Source: Methanofollis sp. | Lineage (GTDB): Archaea > Halobacteriota > Methanomicrobia > Methanomicrobiales > Methanofollaceae | Length of the DNA: 24,369 nucleotides | Assembly: GCA_028696365.1 (NCBI GenBank) | Contig: JAQVHG010000005.1 | Location: forward strand, 1-24,369 | Reading direction: 5' to 3' | Program-made: the position numbers and the translations under genes | Notes under the pieces: generated by a model | Databases searched by the model: none | What the model saw: only the letters and a program-made list of their open reading frames with translations | Told to the model about the DNA's origin: nothing | In this document: positions 1 through 6,628 of the stretch, one piece after another | How positions within the stretch are numbered: position 1 is the first letter of the stretch | How the letters are laid out: each line of letters opens with the position of its first letter

Positions 1-1841
1 GCAACGACCGAGATCTTCCCCTTGCCAGGTACGATCTCCTTTGGGGTCACTTTAGGAGATATTTTTCTGCCGCGCAGGACCGAGTCGACAGGCATAAACC
101 CGTCAGAGATCTTGACCTTCTTCCCGTCAAGAATATCGTCTTTCGCCTTTTTTACAACATCCTTGAGACTGACACGTTCCCCAGTGAAGACATTGTCGTT
201 TGCCGGCTTGACAGTATCCTTGAGATGGATGTGCTCACCGGTGAGCACCTCGTCCTTCGCCATCGGGACCGCGTCGATCTTGATTCCCTTGAAGTCGACC
301 TCTTTTGGTTTTTTCAGGAACGTATGACTTGCACTCGCTCCAAGGGCCGAGTCCTTTGGGGCCTGGGGGAGGTCGATCGCCGTCATCCTGGTGATGTCGC
401 GGGGCGCCTGCTTCCCGACTCCAGGAACCATGACAGGTCCGTCGTTGTCGTCTGTCTGCTTGAGATGATCACTAGAGAGACTGATCTTGAGTACCTCGTC
501 GTCTTCTCTGTGTTTCTTTGCCTTTCCCCCTCCACCAAGGTCAAGGATCTCATCATGTCTCTCCGGAATATCATACTGTTCTGGCATAGGATATCGATCT
601 CCAGGTGACAATTCATCTATGGAAGGAGCAAGTGGATCCCTTGACGCCCAGTACTGGCTCTCTACATCAAGTTCATCTGCGGAGACCAGAGCCTCTGCTT
701 CCGCGTTCATCGCCTCGATCTCGAGTTCCCGTCTGTACTCATCACGCAGTACCTTCAGCTCCTCGATCCTCGGCACATTCTGCACGCCAGAGAGGACGAT
801 GATGATCCCCACGAACTTGGTATTCTTCACAGGGTAATCGCCAGACCGCATCTCCAGACCCGCGATACTCCGGTCGACCCACTTTCTTACCGTCACAAAA
901 CCCTTAAGACTCAACTCCTGGCTCGGCCCTGCCACCAGGACTAGGGCCTTCTGGGCACTGGTGAGATCGCAAGGCACCGAGATCTCCTCATAGATCGCTC
1001 CCTTTGCAAGTTTAACGATCCGTGCCGCCCTCTTATGCGACCCTTCCATGTACTGCCTGGCTGTCTTCCAGAAACTGAGGACATCCAGCGGGCTTGTGTG
1101 GAGACGCTCAACCGCATACCCGACCGCGACTGTTCCCATTCCTGTGAGGGTATTGAGCACCTCGCCTGCATCAAGGACTAACTCCCCAACTTCAAGCCCC
1201 TCGTTGTTGAACTCTCCCGCTCTGAGAAGAAGGCCGATACGCCTTGCAATCTGTTCGTTGAGGAGTGAATTTACGAGACGAGGGTTCCGGGTGTAGGAGA
1301 TGGCACCAAAGGGGTCAGTGATCGCCCTGGCATCTGACGACCTGATCTTCTGGTACCATGTCTCATTGTCGAAGACGATCGTGGCATCAAAGAGTTCCTG
1401 GATCATTTCAAGGTCGTCCGCCGCCTTTGCCGATCGTTTCTTTCCCTCCTCGATACGTGGGAGCGTGACCACCGCATAGATCGGCTCAAGGAAGGTCTCT
1501 CGCATCTGGGGCATGAGAAGAGGGATCAGGTCGGCCAGCGTCCCGCCAAGACCTGCAAAGATCATGACCGCGTCGATCTCCACCGTATCGACCCGCTGGA
1601 TCCTGGTCATCACCTCCTCGATATCGATGTTTCTCTCGACGTCATAGGGGTTGGCCGGGTCAATCGGGGGGAAGAAGACCTGTGACTCAGTGGGCAGGGT
1701 ATCGAGCTGGAGAAGCGTGTTTGCGTCAAGATCGATGGCAAGGGCGCTCATACAGAAGACCTTGCTGCGCCTGTCATGGTCATAAAGTCGGTTGACTATC
1801 CTGTTGCCCGCCCCTCCAAGACCGATTGCCAGAACTCGCAT
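1..1841 (-). CDS. FtsZ/tubulin-like GTPase-family protein with long repeat-bearing tail (3' end outside window)
   Basis: The minus-strand frame stays open from the ATG at 1841 to the window edge (613 codons), so the C-terminus is missing. The N-terminus carries a tubulin/FtsZ nucleotide-binding start, GLGGAGNRIVN at residues 7-17. The tubulin signature loop is degenerate, AGLGGTLADL near residues 96-105 instead of GGGTGSG. The catalytic T7 loop GxxNxDxx[DE] reads GELVLDAGE at 219-227: D224 and E227 are kept, Asn is Val. After the GTPase core (to about residue 350) follows a charged, probably disordered linker, then about five degenerate 16-19 residue repeats from about residue 513. It is far longer than a typical FtsZ (about 370 aa). 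FtsZ-family proteins polymerise with GTP; whether this one does is unknown. It is read divergently from mer. Family placement is secure, subfamily (FtsZ, CetZ or another paralogue) is not. Confidence 0.8.
   Translation of the reverse strand, partial: MRVLAIGLGGAGNRIVNRLYDHDRRSKVFCMSALAIDLDANTLLQLDTLPTESQVFFPPIDPANPYDVERNIDIEEVMTRIQRVDTVEIDAVMIFAGLGGTLADLIPLLMPQMRETFLEPIYAVVTLPRIEEGKKRSAKAADDLEMIQELFDATIVFDNETWYQKIRSSDARAITDPFGAISYTRNPRLVNSLLNEQIARRIGLLLRAGEFNNEGLEVGELVLDAGEVLNTLTGMGTVAVGYAVERLHTSPLDVLSFWKTARQYMEGSHKRAARIVKLAKGAIYEEISVPCDLTSAQKALVLVAGPSQELSLKGFVTVRKWVDRSIAGLEMRSGDYPVKNTKFVGIIIVLSGVQNVPRIEELKVLRDEYRRELEIEAMNAEAEALVSADELDVESQYWASRDPLAPSIDELSPGDRYPMPEQYDIPERHDEILDLGGGGKAKKHREDDEVLKISLSSDHLKQTDDNDGPVMVPGVGKQAPRDITRMTAIDLPQAPKDSALGASASHTFLKKPKEVDFKGIKIDAVPMAKDEVLTGEHIHLKDTVKPANDNVFTGERVSLKDVVKKAKDDILDGKKVKISDGFMPVDSVLRGRKISPKVTPKEIVPGKGKISVV
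39..302 (-). repeat. Degenerate ~19-residue tandem repeats in the tail of the FtsZ-like protein
   Basis: Translated on the minus strand, five units share a core of hydrophobic-x-Gly-charged-x-[VI]-x-[LI]-K-D. The cores are FKGIKID, LTGEHIHLKD, FTGERVSLKD, LDGKKVKISD and LRGRKISPK. The repeat glycine codons start at 285, 237, 180, 123 and 69, giving spacings of 16, 19, 19 and 18 residues. The array lies at the extreme visible C-terminus and may continue outside the window. Confidence 0.7.
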
Positions 1842-2100
1842 CTAAACCCGCTCCGCCCTGTATGGTTGCGGCCCTGTCACCATCCGGGCAGTAAACATAT
1901 TGTGGGTATTTGGGTAGGTGATCATAAATACTTCTCCTTTTGGGTATCTTGGGCAGATCGGATAGCTCTGTCTCATGGGTTAATTTCAATCTCTTTTTTT
2001 TCTATGAAGAATCCGTATGCATTTTTATCTCCGGCATTCTTGGGTGAATGACAATACTTTTATCTTTGTGCGATAACTACTCTCTCTGAGGTGAAATGCC
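1842..2100. promoter_or_regulatory. Divergent promoter region between the FtsZ-like gene and mer
   Basis: This AT-rich 259-base spacer must hold both divergent promoters. For mer, TTTTATCT at 2058-2065 is a TATA-like box that would start RNA just before the Shine-Dalgarno GAGGTGA (2088-2094); an alternative, ATTTTTATC near 2020-2029, would give a leader of about 50 nt. For the minus-strand gene, TATTTATG (1932-1924) or ATATGTTTAC (1900-1891) are candidates. No small gene is convincing here. Two near-identical 16-base direct repeats lie at 1903-1917 and 1941-1956. Confidence 0.5.
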
Positions 2101-3093
2101 TTGAGTTATGGAATTGAATTTGTGCCAGGCAACATCAGCGTAAAGCAGGTTGTCAAGTACGTGAAGCTCGCGGAGTCGAAGGACATCGACTACGCGTGGA
2201 TCACCAACCACTATAACAACCGCCACTGCTACCCGACTCTTGCAGCTATCGCAATGAACACCGATACGATCAAGATGGGTCCGGGTATCATGAACACCTT
2301 CACCGATACCCCGGCGTCCATTGCGTCGTTCATGTGCACCCTGAACGAGATCTCTGACGGGCGTGCCGTCCTCGGTATTGGCCCCGGTGACCTTTCGACC
2401 CTCCCGAAGATCGCAATCGAGGGGAAGAAGCCTGTCTCTCGCCTGAGAGAAGGTGTCACCCAGATCCGTGCACTCTGTGCTGGTGAAGAGGTCAAGAAGA
2501 CCGGTGATATGGAGTTCTTCGACTATGACGGTGCCAAGCTCACCGGCGTCGAGCTCCCAAAAAAGAAGAAGGGTATCCCGGTGTACATCGGTGCCCAGGG
2601 CCCCAAGATGCTCGAGCTTGCCGGTACCATGGGTGACGGTTCACTCATCAACGCCTCCAACCCCAAGGACTTCGAGGTCGCTATCCCGATCATCAAGAAG
2701 GCCCAGGAGGCCGCAGGCCGCAAGAAGCACGATGTCGGTGCATACACCGCAATGTCCATCGACAGAGATGAGAAGAAGGCCCGCAACGCCGCGAAGATCG
2801 TTGCTGCGTTCATCGCTGCAGGCTCCCCGCCCGCACTCCTTGACCGCCACGGTCTCGACCAGAAGAACGTTGCCAAGATCAAAGAGGCACTTGACCGCTT
2901 TGACTTCAAGGCCGTCGGTGGCCTCGTCACTGACGCCGAGATCGACGCCTTCACCATTGCAGGCACCCCAGACATGGTCGTCCAGAAGTGTGAAGACCTC
3001 AGGGCTGCAGGTGTTACGCAGATCATCTTCGGGTCCCCACTTGGCCCCGACATGGTCAACTCGATCCGTCTGCTTGGCAAGTACGTTGTCTAA
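2101..3093 (+). CDS. mer: 5,10-methylenetetrahydromethanopterin reductase (F420-dependent)
   Basis: Mer reduces methylene-H4MPT to methyl-H4MPT with F420H2 in the cytoplasm, a core step of CO2 reduction to methane. The 330-residue product begins MSYGIEFVPGN and is a bacterial-luciferase-like TIM barrel of the usual Mer length. The start is TTG at 2101, set by GAGGTGA at 2088-2094 with 6 nt spacing. An ATG at 2096 lies between them but is out of frame and meets TGA after one codon, so it cannot be the start. The gene stands alone, divergent from the FtsZ-like gene, and is followed by a perfect 8-bp inverted repeat beginning at its stop codon. Assignment is confident from overall recognition of the family and agrees with mtd nearby. 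Confidence 0.96.
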   Translation: MSYGIEFVPGNISVKQVVKYVKLAESKDIDYAWITNHYNNRHCYPTLAAIAMNTDTIKMGPGIMNTFTDTPASIASFMCTLNEISDGRAVLGIGPGDLSTLPKIAIEGKKPVSRLREGVTQIRALCAGEEVKKTGDMEFFDYDGAKLTGVELPKKKKGIPVYIGAQGPKMLELAGTMGDGSLINASNPKDFEVAIPIIKKAQEAAGRKKHDVGAYTAMSIDRDEKKARNAAKIVAAFIAAGSPPALLDRHGLDQKNVAKIKEALDRFDFKAVGGLVTDAEIDAFTIAGTPDMVVQKCEDLRAAGVTQIIFGSPLGPDMVNSIRLLGKYVV

Positions 3094-3113
3094 ACCCTGA
3101 ATAATAGGGTTTA
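3091..3113 (+). terminator. Hairpin immediately after mer
   Basis: TAAACCCT (3091-3098) and AGGGTTTA (3106-3113) form a perfect 8-bp stem with a 7-nt loop, and the first bases are the stop codon itself. No T tract follows, so this may be a 3'-end processing or stability element instead of a classical terminator. Confidence 0.45.
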
Positions 3114-3224
3114 GTATCAAAGAATCGTCTGAAACAATCGTTTCGTTGGCGTTTCTACATAAAATTTTATGGAGGGATTCCCCGCCCTCCATGTTTCAGA
3201 ACCTCCCATGGGGTCTTTTGGGTG

Positions 3225-3232
3225 GATTTATC
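3225..3232 (+). promoter_or_regulatory. TATA-like box of the GalT-like gene
   Basis: GATTTATC lies about 39 nt upstream of the ATG at 3264, predicting a transcript start near 3253-3257 and a leader of about 10 nt. It supports the ATG at 3264 over the in-frame GTG at 3222, which would lie upstream of the predicted RNA start. Confidence 0.45.
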
Positions 3233-3263
3233 TTTTCTGGTGCCCCACAAAGGACGTGAAGGC

Positions 3264-4193
3264 ATGTTTTCGGTTGAAGAATATGCAGTTGGCCGTGTCC
3301 AGATCCGTCGAGAATATCTGACCGGCCTCACTGCCAGACTCTCGCCAGAAAGAGTTACTCGAGAGATTACCCCCACCTATCTCCCGCCTCCGGACGAAGA
3401 GTGCCCCTTCTGTCCTGGTCGGGTTGAACACGAGACTCCCACCTTCTCAGACGGTCATAGGATCAGGTACGGCGAGAGCGTGACCTTCCCGAACCTCTAT
3501 CCGTTTGCCTCCTGGCATGTGGTGACTGTGATCACCAGGGCCCACATTGTCGACCATTTCTCCCCGAGACACCTTGAAGATGCCTTCTTGGGTATCTCTG
3601 AAGCTCTCTCCAGGCGCGGAGGTTATGCCTCGATAAACTGGAACTTCCTCTCTTCTGCCGGGGCAAGTATCGCTCACCCCCACTTCCAGGGGATCGCTGA
3701 TCCCAAACCCACGAACCTCCAGGGGAGGTACATCAAGGAGAGCAGGCAATATTATCAAGAGCATGGCCGGTCATATTGGACTGGCCTCGCCGAGCACGAG
3801 TCTACCTCTGATCGTTTCCTCTTTGAAGATGAGGGGATAGTTTGGTTTGCAAACGCGGTCCCACTTGGTGAATGCGAGGTGCGGGGGGTGCTGCCGGTCA
3901 CCACCCTTGCCGACCTTGGGCCTTCCATCCCTGCCCTGGCCAGGGGCGTCCTCCGTGTCATCGAGTGCTACCGCACCCTGGGGACGCGGGCTTTTAATAT
4001 GGCAGTCTATTTTGGGCGGCCTGAAGATGCCGAATATTATTCTGCCTTCTGCTCCCTCATTGCACGGATCAACCCCAACTCCTCTGCAAGGACCGACTCG
4101 GCCTTTATGGAACGCCTCCACCTCGAACCTGTCGTCATGACCCTGCCAGAGCACCTGGGGGCGGTCTTCAGAGAGATGGATCATGGGAGATGA
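3264..4193 (+). CDS. Galactose-1-phosphate uridylyltransferase-like HIT-superfamily protein
   Basis: The 309-residue product has the two hallmarks of GalT-type nucleotidyltransferases: a Cys pair in CPFC (C47, C50), as in zinc-binding GalT proteins, and the active-site triad HPHFQ (H138-P-H140-F-Q142). In GalT the second His carries the uridylyl group. The family exchanges UMP between a UDP-sugar and a sugar phosphate; the real sugar here is unknown. The ATG at 3264 is chosen because it follows a GAAGG-like Shine-Dalgarno and lies just downstream of a TATA box; an in-frame GTG at 3222 would add 14 residues. No galactokinase or epimerase is next to it, so a role in surface polysaccharide or another nucleotide-sugar exchange is as likely as galactose use. 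Confidence 0.82.
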   Translation: MFSVEEYAVGRVQIRREYLTGLTARLSPERVTREITPTYLPPPDEECPFCPGRVEHETPTFSDGHRIRYGESVTFPNLYPFASWHVVTVITRAHIVDHFSPRHLEDAFLGISEALSRRGGYASINWNFLSSAGASIAHPHFQGIADPKPTNLQGRYIKESRQYYQEHGRSYWTGLAEHESTSDRFLFEDEGIVWFANAVPLGECEVRGVLPVTTLADLGPSIPALARGVLRVIECYRTLGTRAFNMAVYFGRPEDAEYYSAFCSLIARINPNSSARTDSAFMERLHLEPVVMTLPEHLGAVFREMDHGR

Positions 4194-4202
4194 GGGGGTT
4201 TG

Positions 4203-4338
4203 GACTTTGTAGAATTTCCTCTGGATGACTCTCTGTGTTGGGGTGCGTGCCGTCTTCTGGTTTTCCTGCATCACGAAAGTGTCGAGGACAGCAACTCCCT
4301 CTTCAGGTCCACAGATCTATGGGGGATTCTACAGAACT
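4203..4338 (+). mobile_element. MITE-like element, internally deleted copy (copy E)
   Basis: It begins with GACTTTGTAGAA and ends with ATTCTACAGAACT, degenerate versions of the family termini GGCTCTGTAGAAA / TTTCTACAGAGCC. Its first part (CTCTCTG, then GGGGTGCGTGCCG, then ACTCCCTCTTC) aligns with the left half of the full copies, while the second G-rich hairpin is missing. It starts about ten bases after the GalT-like stop codon. Between 4339 and 4435 only another solitary end-like fragment (GGCTTTGTAGAAA near 4394) is visible. Confidence 0.55.
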
Positions 4339-4435
4339 GAAAACATTTGATTCTCCGTGCACGGGAAGTTGAAAATTTCTCTGACAGGGAATAGGCTTTG
4401 TAGAAAAATTTTGGGAGATGTTCATAGATAATTTG

Positions 4436-4613
4436 GCTCTGTAGAATCTGGCATGAACTCCCGGCTCACGCATACGGGATGAAAATTTCTTGTCACGTGA
4501 TCTCTCTTTTTCAAGACTGAAGAGCAGGTGAGGACCGTGTTCACTCGCCGCCCCCGCCTCTTTTTGTCGTGGGGGGGTTCCGGGGGGTGACCCCCCGGCG
4601 CGAGACGGCGGTG
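4436..4613 (-). mobile_element. MITE-like element, decayed copy (copy F)
   Basis: The window-left end, GGCTCTGTAGAATC at 4436-4449, is an almost perfect family terminus. On the minus strand the block near 4555-4605 shows the G-rich hairpin and adjoining CCCCC-rich stretch that mark the left half of the element. The opposite end merges directly into copy C near 4614, so the two form a tandem or nested pair in the same orientation. Confidence 0.5.
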
Positions 4614-4838
4614 AAGATTCTGTGATGAGGGCGGTACATCTGATCATCCTGCCTTCCCAAACATCGGTGCCGGGGGCGAGTGCCGCCCGGACCCCCAGGA
4701 TGAAGAAGATAGGGTCGGGAAGGCATATTCGAAATCTATGAAGAGGGATTGTCGTCCACGACCTATCATGGTGCGGGGGGACCGGGGAGCGGCAAGCACC
4801 CCGACAGAGAGATTCATCAAGAAGATTTCTACAGAGTC
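4614..4838 (-). mobile_element. MITE-like element, near full-length copy (copy C), abutting a tnpB relic
   Basis: Read on the minus strand it starts GACTCTGTAGAAATC and follows the full copies at 22218-22772 in order: TTGATG-CTCTCTG, GGGGTGCTTGCCG, the CCCCC stretch, GATAGG, CCCTCTTCAT, TGCCTTCCCGACCCTATC, then CTTCATCCTGGGGGTCCGGG and a second G/C hairpin. The far end is degenerate (ACAGAATC). Homology to TnpB starts exactly where this element stops, near 4836, so the element and the relic share a junction. Confidence 0.6.
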
Positions 4839-5126
4839 GAAAAGAACCATCATCTGACAAAAAGTATTGCAGATGTTGCCTGGAATATATTTATCTCGAT
4901 CACTGAGAGCAAAGCGGAGGAAGCTGGCTCACGTGTCGTTCTGGTAGACCCCAGGAATACATCGCAGCAGTGCTCCAGATGTGGGATGATCGTCGCAAAG
5001 ACGCTTTCTGACTGAGTCCACTCCTGCTCACATTGTGGGTTGGTGATAGATCGCGACCAGAACGCGGCGACTGATATTATGAGATTGGGACGCAATCTCG
5101 GGGGTAACATCCCAGGATGCCCCTGA
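4836..5126 (+). pseudogene. tnpB: TnpB (IS200/IS605-family OrfB) C-terminal relic with internal stop
   Basis: The frame from 4836 reads VEKNHHLTKSIADVAW, then VVLVDPRNTSQQCSRCG, a TGA at 5013, then VHSCSHCGLVIDRDQNAATD and a final TGA at 5124-5126. This is the classic TnpB C-terminus: a four-Cys zinc ribbon (CxxC ... CxxC) between RuvC segments II and III, with the third RuvC acidic motif DRDQNAA preserved. TnpB is an RNA-guided nuclease of IS605-type elements. Only about 97 of the usual ~370-430 residues remain; the N-terminal RuvC I and II parts are absent, and one codon, probably an original CGA Arg, has become TGA. The upstream boundary coincides with a MITE-like element. Non-functional as a nuclease. 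Confidence 0.85.
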
Positions 5127-5148
5127 CTTCAGTCGGGGGAGCAGTCAC
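5120..5148 (+). mobile_element. Right end hairpin of the IS605-type element (possible omega-RNA scaffold remnant)
   Basis: CCCCTGAC (5120-5127), loop TTCA, GTCGGGGG (5132-5139) form an 8-bp stem with one G-T pair, overlapping the last codons of the tnpB relic and followed by AGCAGTCAC. Sub-terminal hairpins at this position are the transposase recognition ends of IS200/IS605 elements, and in TnpB systems the guide RNA scaffold is made from the same stretch. Confidence 0.7.
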
Positions 5149-5212
5149 ATGGGCTCACATATCCTCCCTCAAAGACTTCTGTTCCCGTATCGCAATGGAC
5201 CGAACAGAATCG

Positions 5213-5222
5213 GAAAAAAGAA
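5213..5222 (-). terminator. Possible oligo-U terminator after mtd
   Basis: On the minus strand, 15 nt past the mtd stop codon, the sequence reads TCTTTTTTCC, a run of six T. Archaeal RNA polymerase terminates readily on oligo-T, and no gene follows on this strand. Confidence 0.35.
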
Positions 5223-5236
5223 GAATGATATTTTTT

Positions 5237-6079
5237 TTACTCAGGCTTGGAGATGAGTGCCGTCTTGGAGACGATGACGCCATCCTTCTTGTGGGGCTTG
5301 CGGATGATGCCGTCGCCGGCCTTCTCGATCTCACGGGCCTCGTCACAGAGATATGCGGCCTGGCGCATCATCTCGTGAGCGGACGCCACAATCGGGACGT
5401 AGTTCTCAAAGCCCTTGGTCATGAAGCAACCCTTGACATTGACCCCTGCGACCGCCTGCGCGATCTCGTAGGCCGCACGGGCCTTTGCGAGTGCGTAGGG
5501 GTTGGAGAACTCGCCAGCGACTGCCTTGTCGGAGTTCATGACGATCTTCGGAAGCACGAGGTCTGCCCCCTTCTTCCCTTCCTTAACCTGGTCGATGACC
5601 TTGTCGAGCTCGAGCTGGAGCTTGCGGAAGGCACCAGTCAGGGCAAGCACCTTGATCAGGTTGCCGTTGAAGTCAGCCATCTCGATGGGGTCGAGGAACT
5701 CACGGCGAGCTCCGATCATCGAGTCGGCCTTCATGATGATGTAGCCGAACTGGCTTTCCTTCAACTCCGCGAATTTGTCCTTCTTCCCGGTGATGTCGTC
5801 GGTAATGACGATACACGGGATGCCAGCCTCAGCGAGCTGCTCACGAGCGCCGGTCGGTCCGGGGAGGATACCGTTCGGGGAGACGACAATACAGAAGTCT
5901 GGCACCCATTCCTTCATGGTGCTGACAACACGGTCGATGTCCTCTGGCTGGAGCTTGGTACCGCTCGTCGCCATAAACGTCTGCATGTCTTCACGGTCCG
6001 CACGCTCGTCAAGGAGGAGCTCTGCCATTACGCCACTGGCAATGTTACCCAGTTTGGCAATTCCTACTTTAACTACCAT
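5237..6079 (-). CDS. mtd: F420-dependent methylenetetrahydromethanopterin dehydrogenase
   Basis: Mtd reduces methenyl-H4MPT to methylene-H4MPT with F420H2, the step immediately before Mer, in the cytoplasm. The product has 280 residues, the normal size for this methanogen-specific family, and begins MVVKVGIAKLGNIASG, with the family-typical internal stretches PDFCIVVSPNGILPGPTG and GIPCIVITDD. The ATG at 6079 follows a strong GAGAGGTG (6092-6085). A TATA box CTTTATATG (6135-6127) predicts RNA start near 6105. A perfect 14-bp palindrome lies in the short leader and overlaps the Shine-Dalgarno, suggesting control by a dimeric repressor or by RNA structure. The gene is divergent from tfx. Confidence 0.96.
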   Translation of the reverse strand: MVVKVGIAKLGNIASGVMAELLLDERADREDMQTFMATSGTKLQPEDIDRVVSTMKEWVPDFCIVVSPNGILPGPTGAREQLAEAGIPCIVITDDITGKKDKFAELKESQFGYIIMKADSMIGARREFLDPIEMADFNGNLIKVLALTGAFRKLQLELDKVIDQVKEGKKGADLVLPKIVMNSDKAVAGEFSNPYALAKARAAYEIAQAVAGVNVKGCFMTKGFENYVPIVASAHEMMRQAAYLCDEAREIEKAGDGIIRKPHKKDGVIVSKTALISKPE

Positions 6080-6084
6080 CTATA

Positions 6085-6135
6085 CACCTCTCAAATTTGA
6101 GAACAAACTAACTATTGGCAAGTTCTCATATAAAG
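6085..6135 (-). promoter_or_regulatory. mtd promoter, Shine-Dalgarno and palindromic operator candidate
   Basis: In transcription order: CTTTATATG (6135-6127), predicted start near 6105, the palindrome TCTCAAATTTGAGA (6102-6089), and GAGAGGTG (6092-6085) before the ATG at 6079. In addition GAGAAC (6099-6104) is an inverted copy of GTTCTC (6122-6127), so the half-site recurs beside the TATA box. Confidence 0.6.
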
Positions 6136-6185
6136 ATTGTGAATCCCCCATCTTCTTCGCGTTATGACAGGGTTAAAGAACAGTG

Positions 6186-6195
6186 TTTATTATAC
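6186..6195 (+). promoter_or_regulatory. TATA box of tfx, leaderless promoter
   Basis: TTTATTATAC centred near 6190 predicts RNA start near 6216, at the ATG at 6218. No Shine-Dalgarno precedes that ATG, consistent with a leaderless transcript. Confidence 0.5.
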
Positions 6196-6217
6196 ATGAG
6201 GTTAAATTTATACTCTA

Positions 6218-6622
6218 ATGAAACAGGGGCTTCTCACCGATAGACAGAAAGAAGTATTACGGTACCGGAAGATGGGGCTCACTCAGCAACAGGTCGCCGA
6301 CATCATCCAGACCTCCAAGGCGAACGTCTGCACCGTCGAGAAGGCGGCATATGAAAATATTGATCGGGCAAGAGATACGCTTGAGTTTCTGTATACTCTT
6401 GACTCAGACCATCTCTGTACCGTCAAAGCCGGGACAGATCTTATTGAAGCAGCCTCCGCGATCTTTCTGGAAGCAGAAAAACTCGGTATTAAAGTGAAGT
6501 ATAATACCATCGAACTCGTCAACCGTGTGCAGGAATCCAATCCTGGCAAGTTCAGGGCGCGTTATGTCAGGGAAGATGTTGAAGTATACATCAACCAGGA
6601 AGGTGATCTCTTTTTCAGCTGA
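6218..6622 (+). CDS. Tfx-family DNA-binding transcriptional regulator
   Basis: The 134-residue protein opens with a helix-turn-helix, LTDRQKEVLRYRKMGLTQQQ at 5-24 followed by VADIIQTSKANVCTVEKAA, matching the Tfx pattern LTxRQxEVLxxRxxGLTQxxIA...ANVxxxEK. The remaining ~80 residues form the acidic C-terminal domain. The founding member in Methanothermobacter binds near the molybdenum formylmethanofuran dehydrogenase operon. Here the gene is divergent from mtd and shares a 138-base spacer with it, so mtd is an obvious possible target, by inference only. The transcript appears leaderless. A decayed MITE-like element starts about seven bases after the stop codon. Confidence 0.85.
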   Translation: MKQGLLTDRQKEVLRYRKMGLTQQQVADIIQTSKANVCTVEKAAYENIDRARDTLEFLYTLDSDHLCTVKAGTDLIEAASAIFLEAEKLGIKVKYNTIELVNRVQESNPGKFRARYVREDVEVYINQEGDLFFS

Positions 6623-6628
6623 ATGCTT

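Noticed and set aside
225..608. Plus-strand frames over 22-1296
   Set aside because: They are shadows of the FtsZ-like minus-strand gene, which stays open through the whole stretch and has recognisable motifs.
4749..5015. An 88-codon gene starting in the repeat element and reading into TnpB homology
   Set aside because: The first 29 codons are element sequence and the rest is the truncated TnpB, so it is a chance fusion ending at the internal TGA.
5117..6100. Long plus-strand frame of 327 codons opposite mtd
   Set aside because: It is the antisense shadow of mtd; the minus-strand product is a clear Mtd protein.
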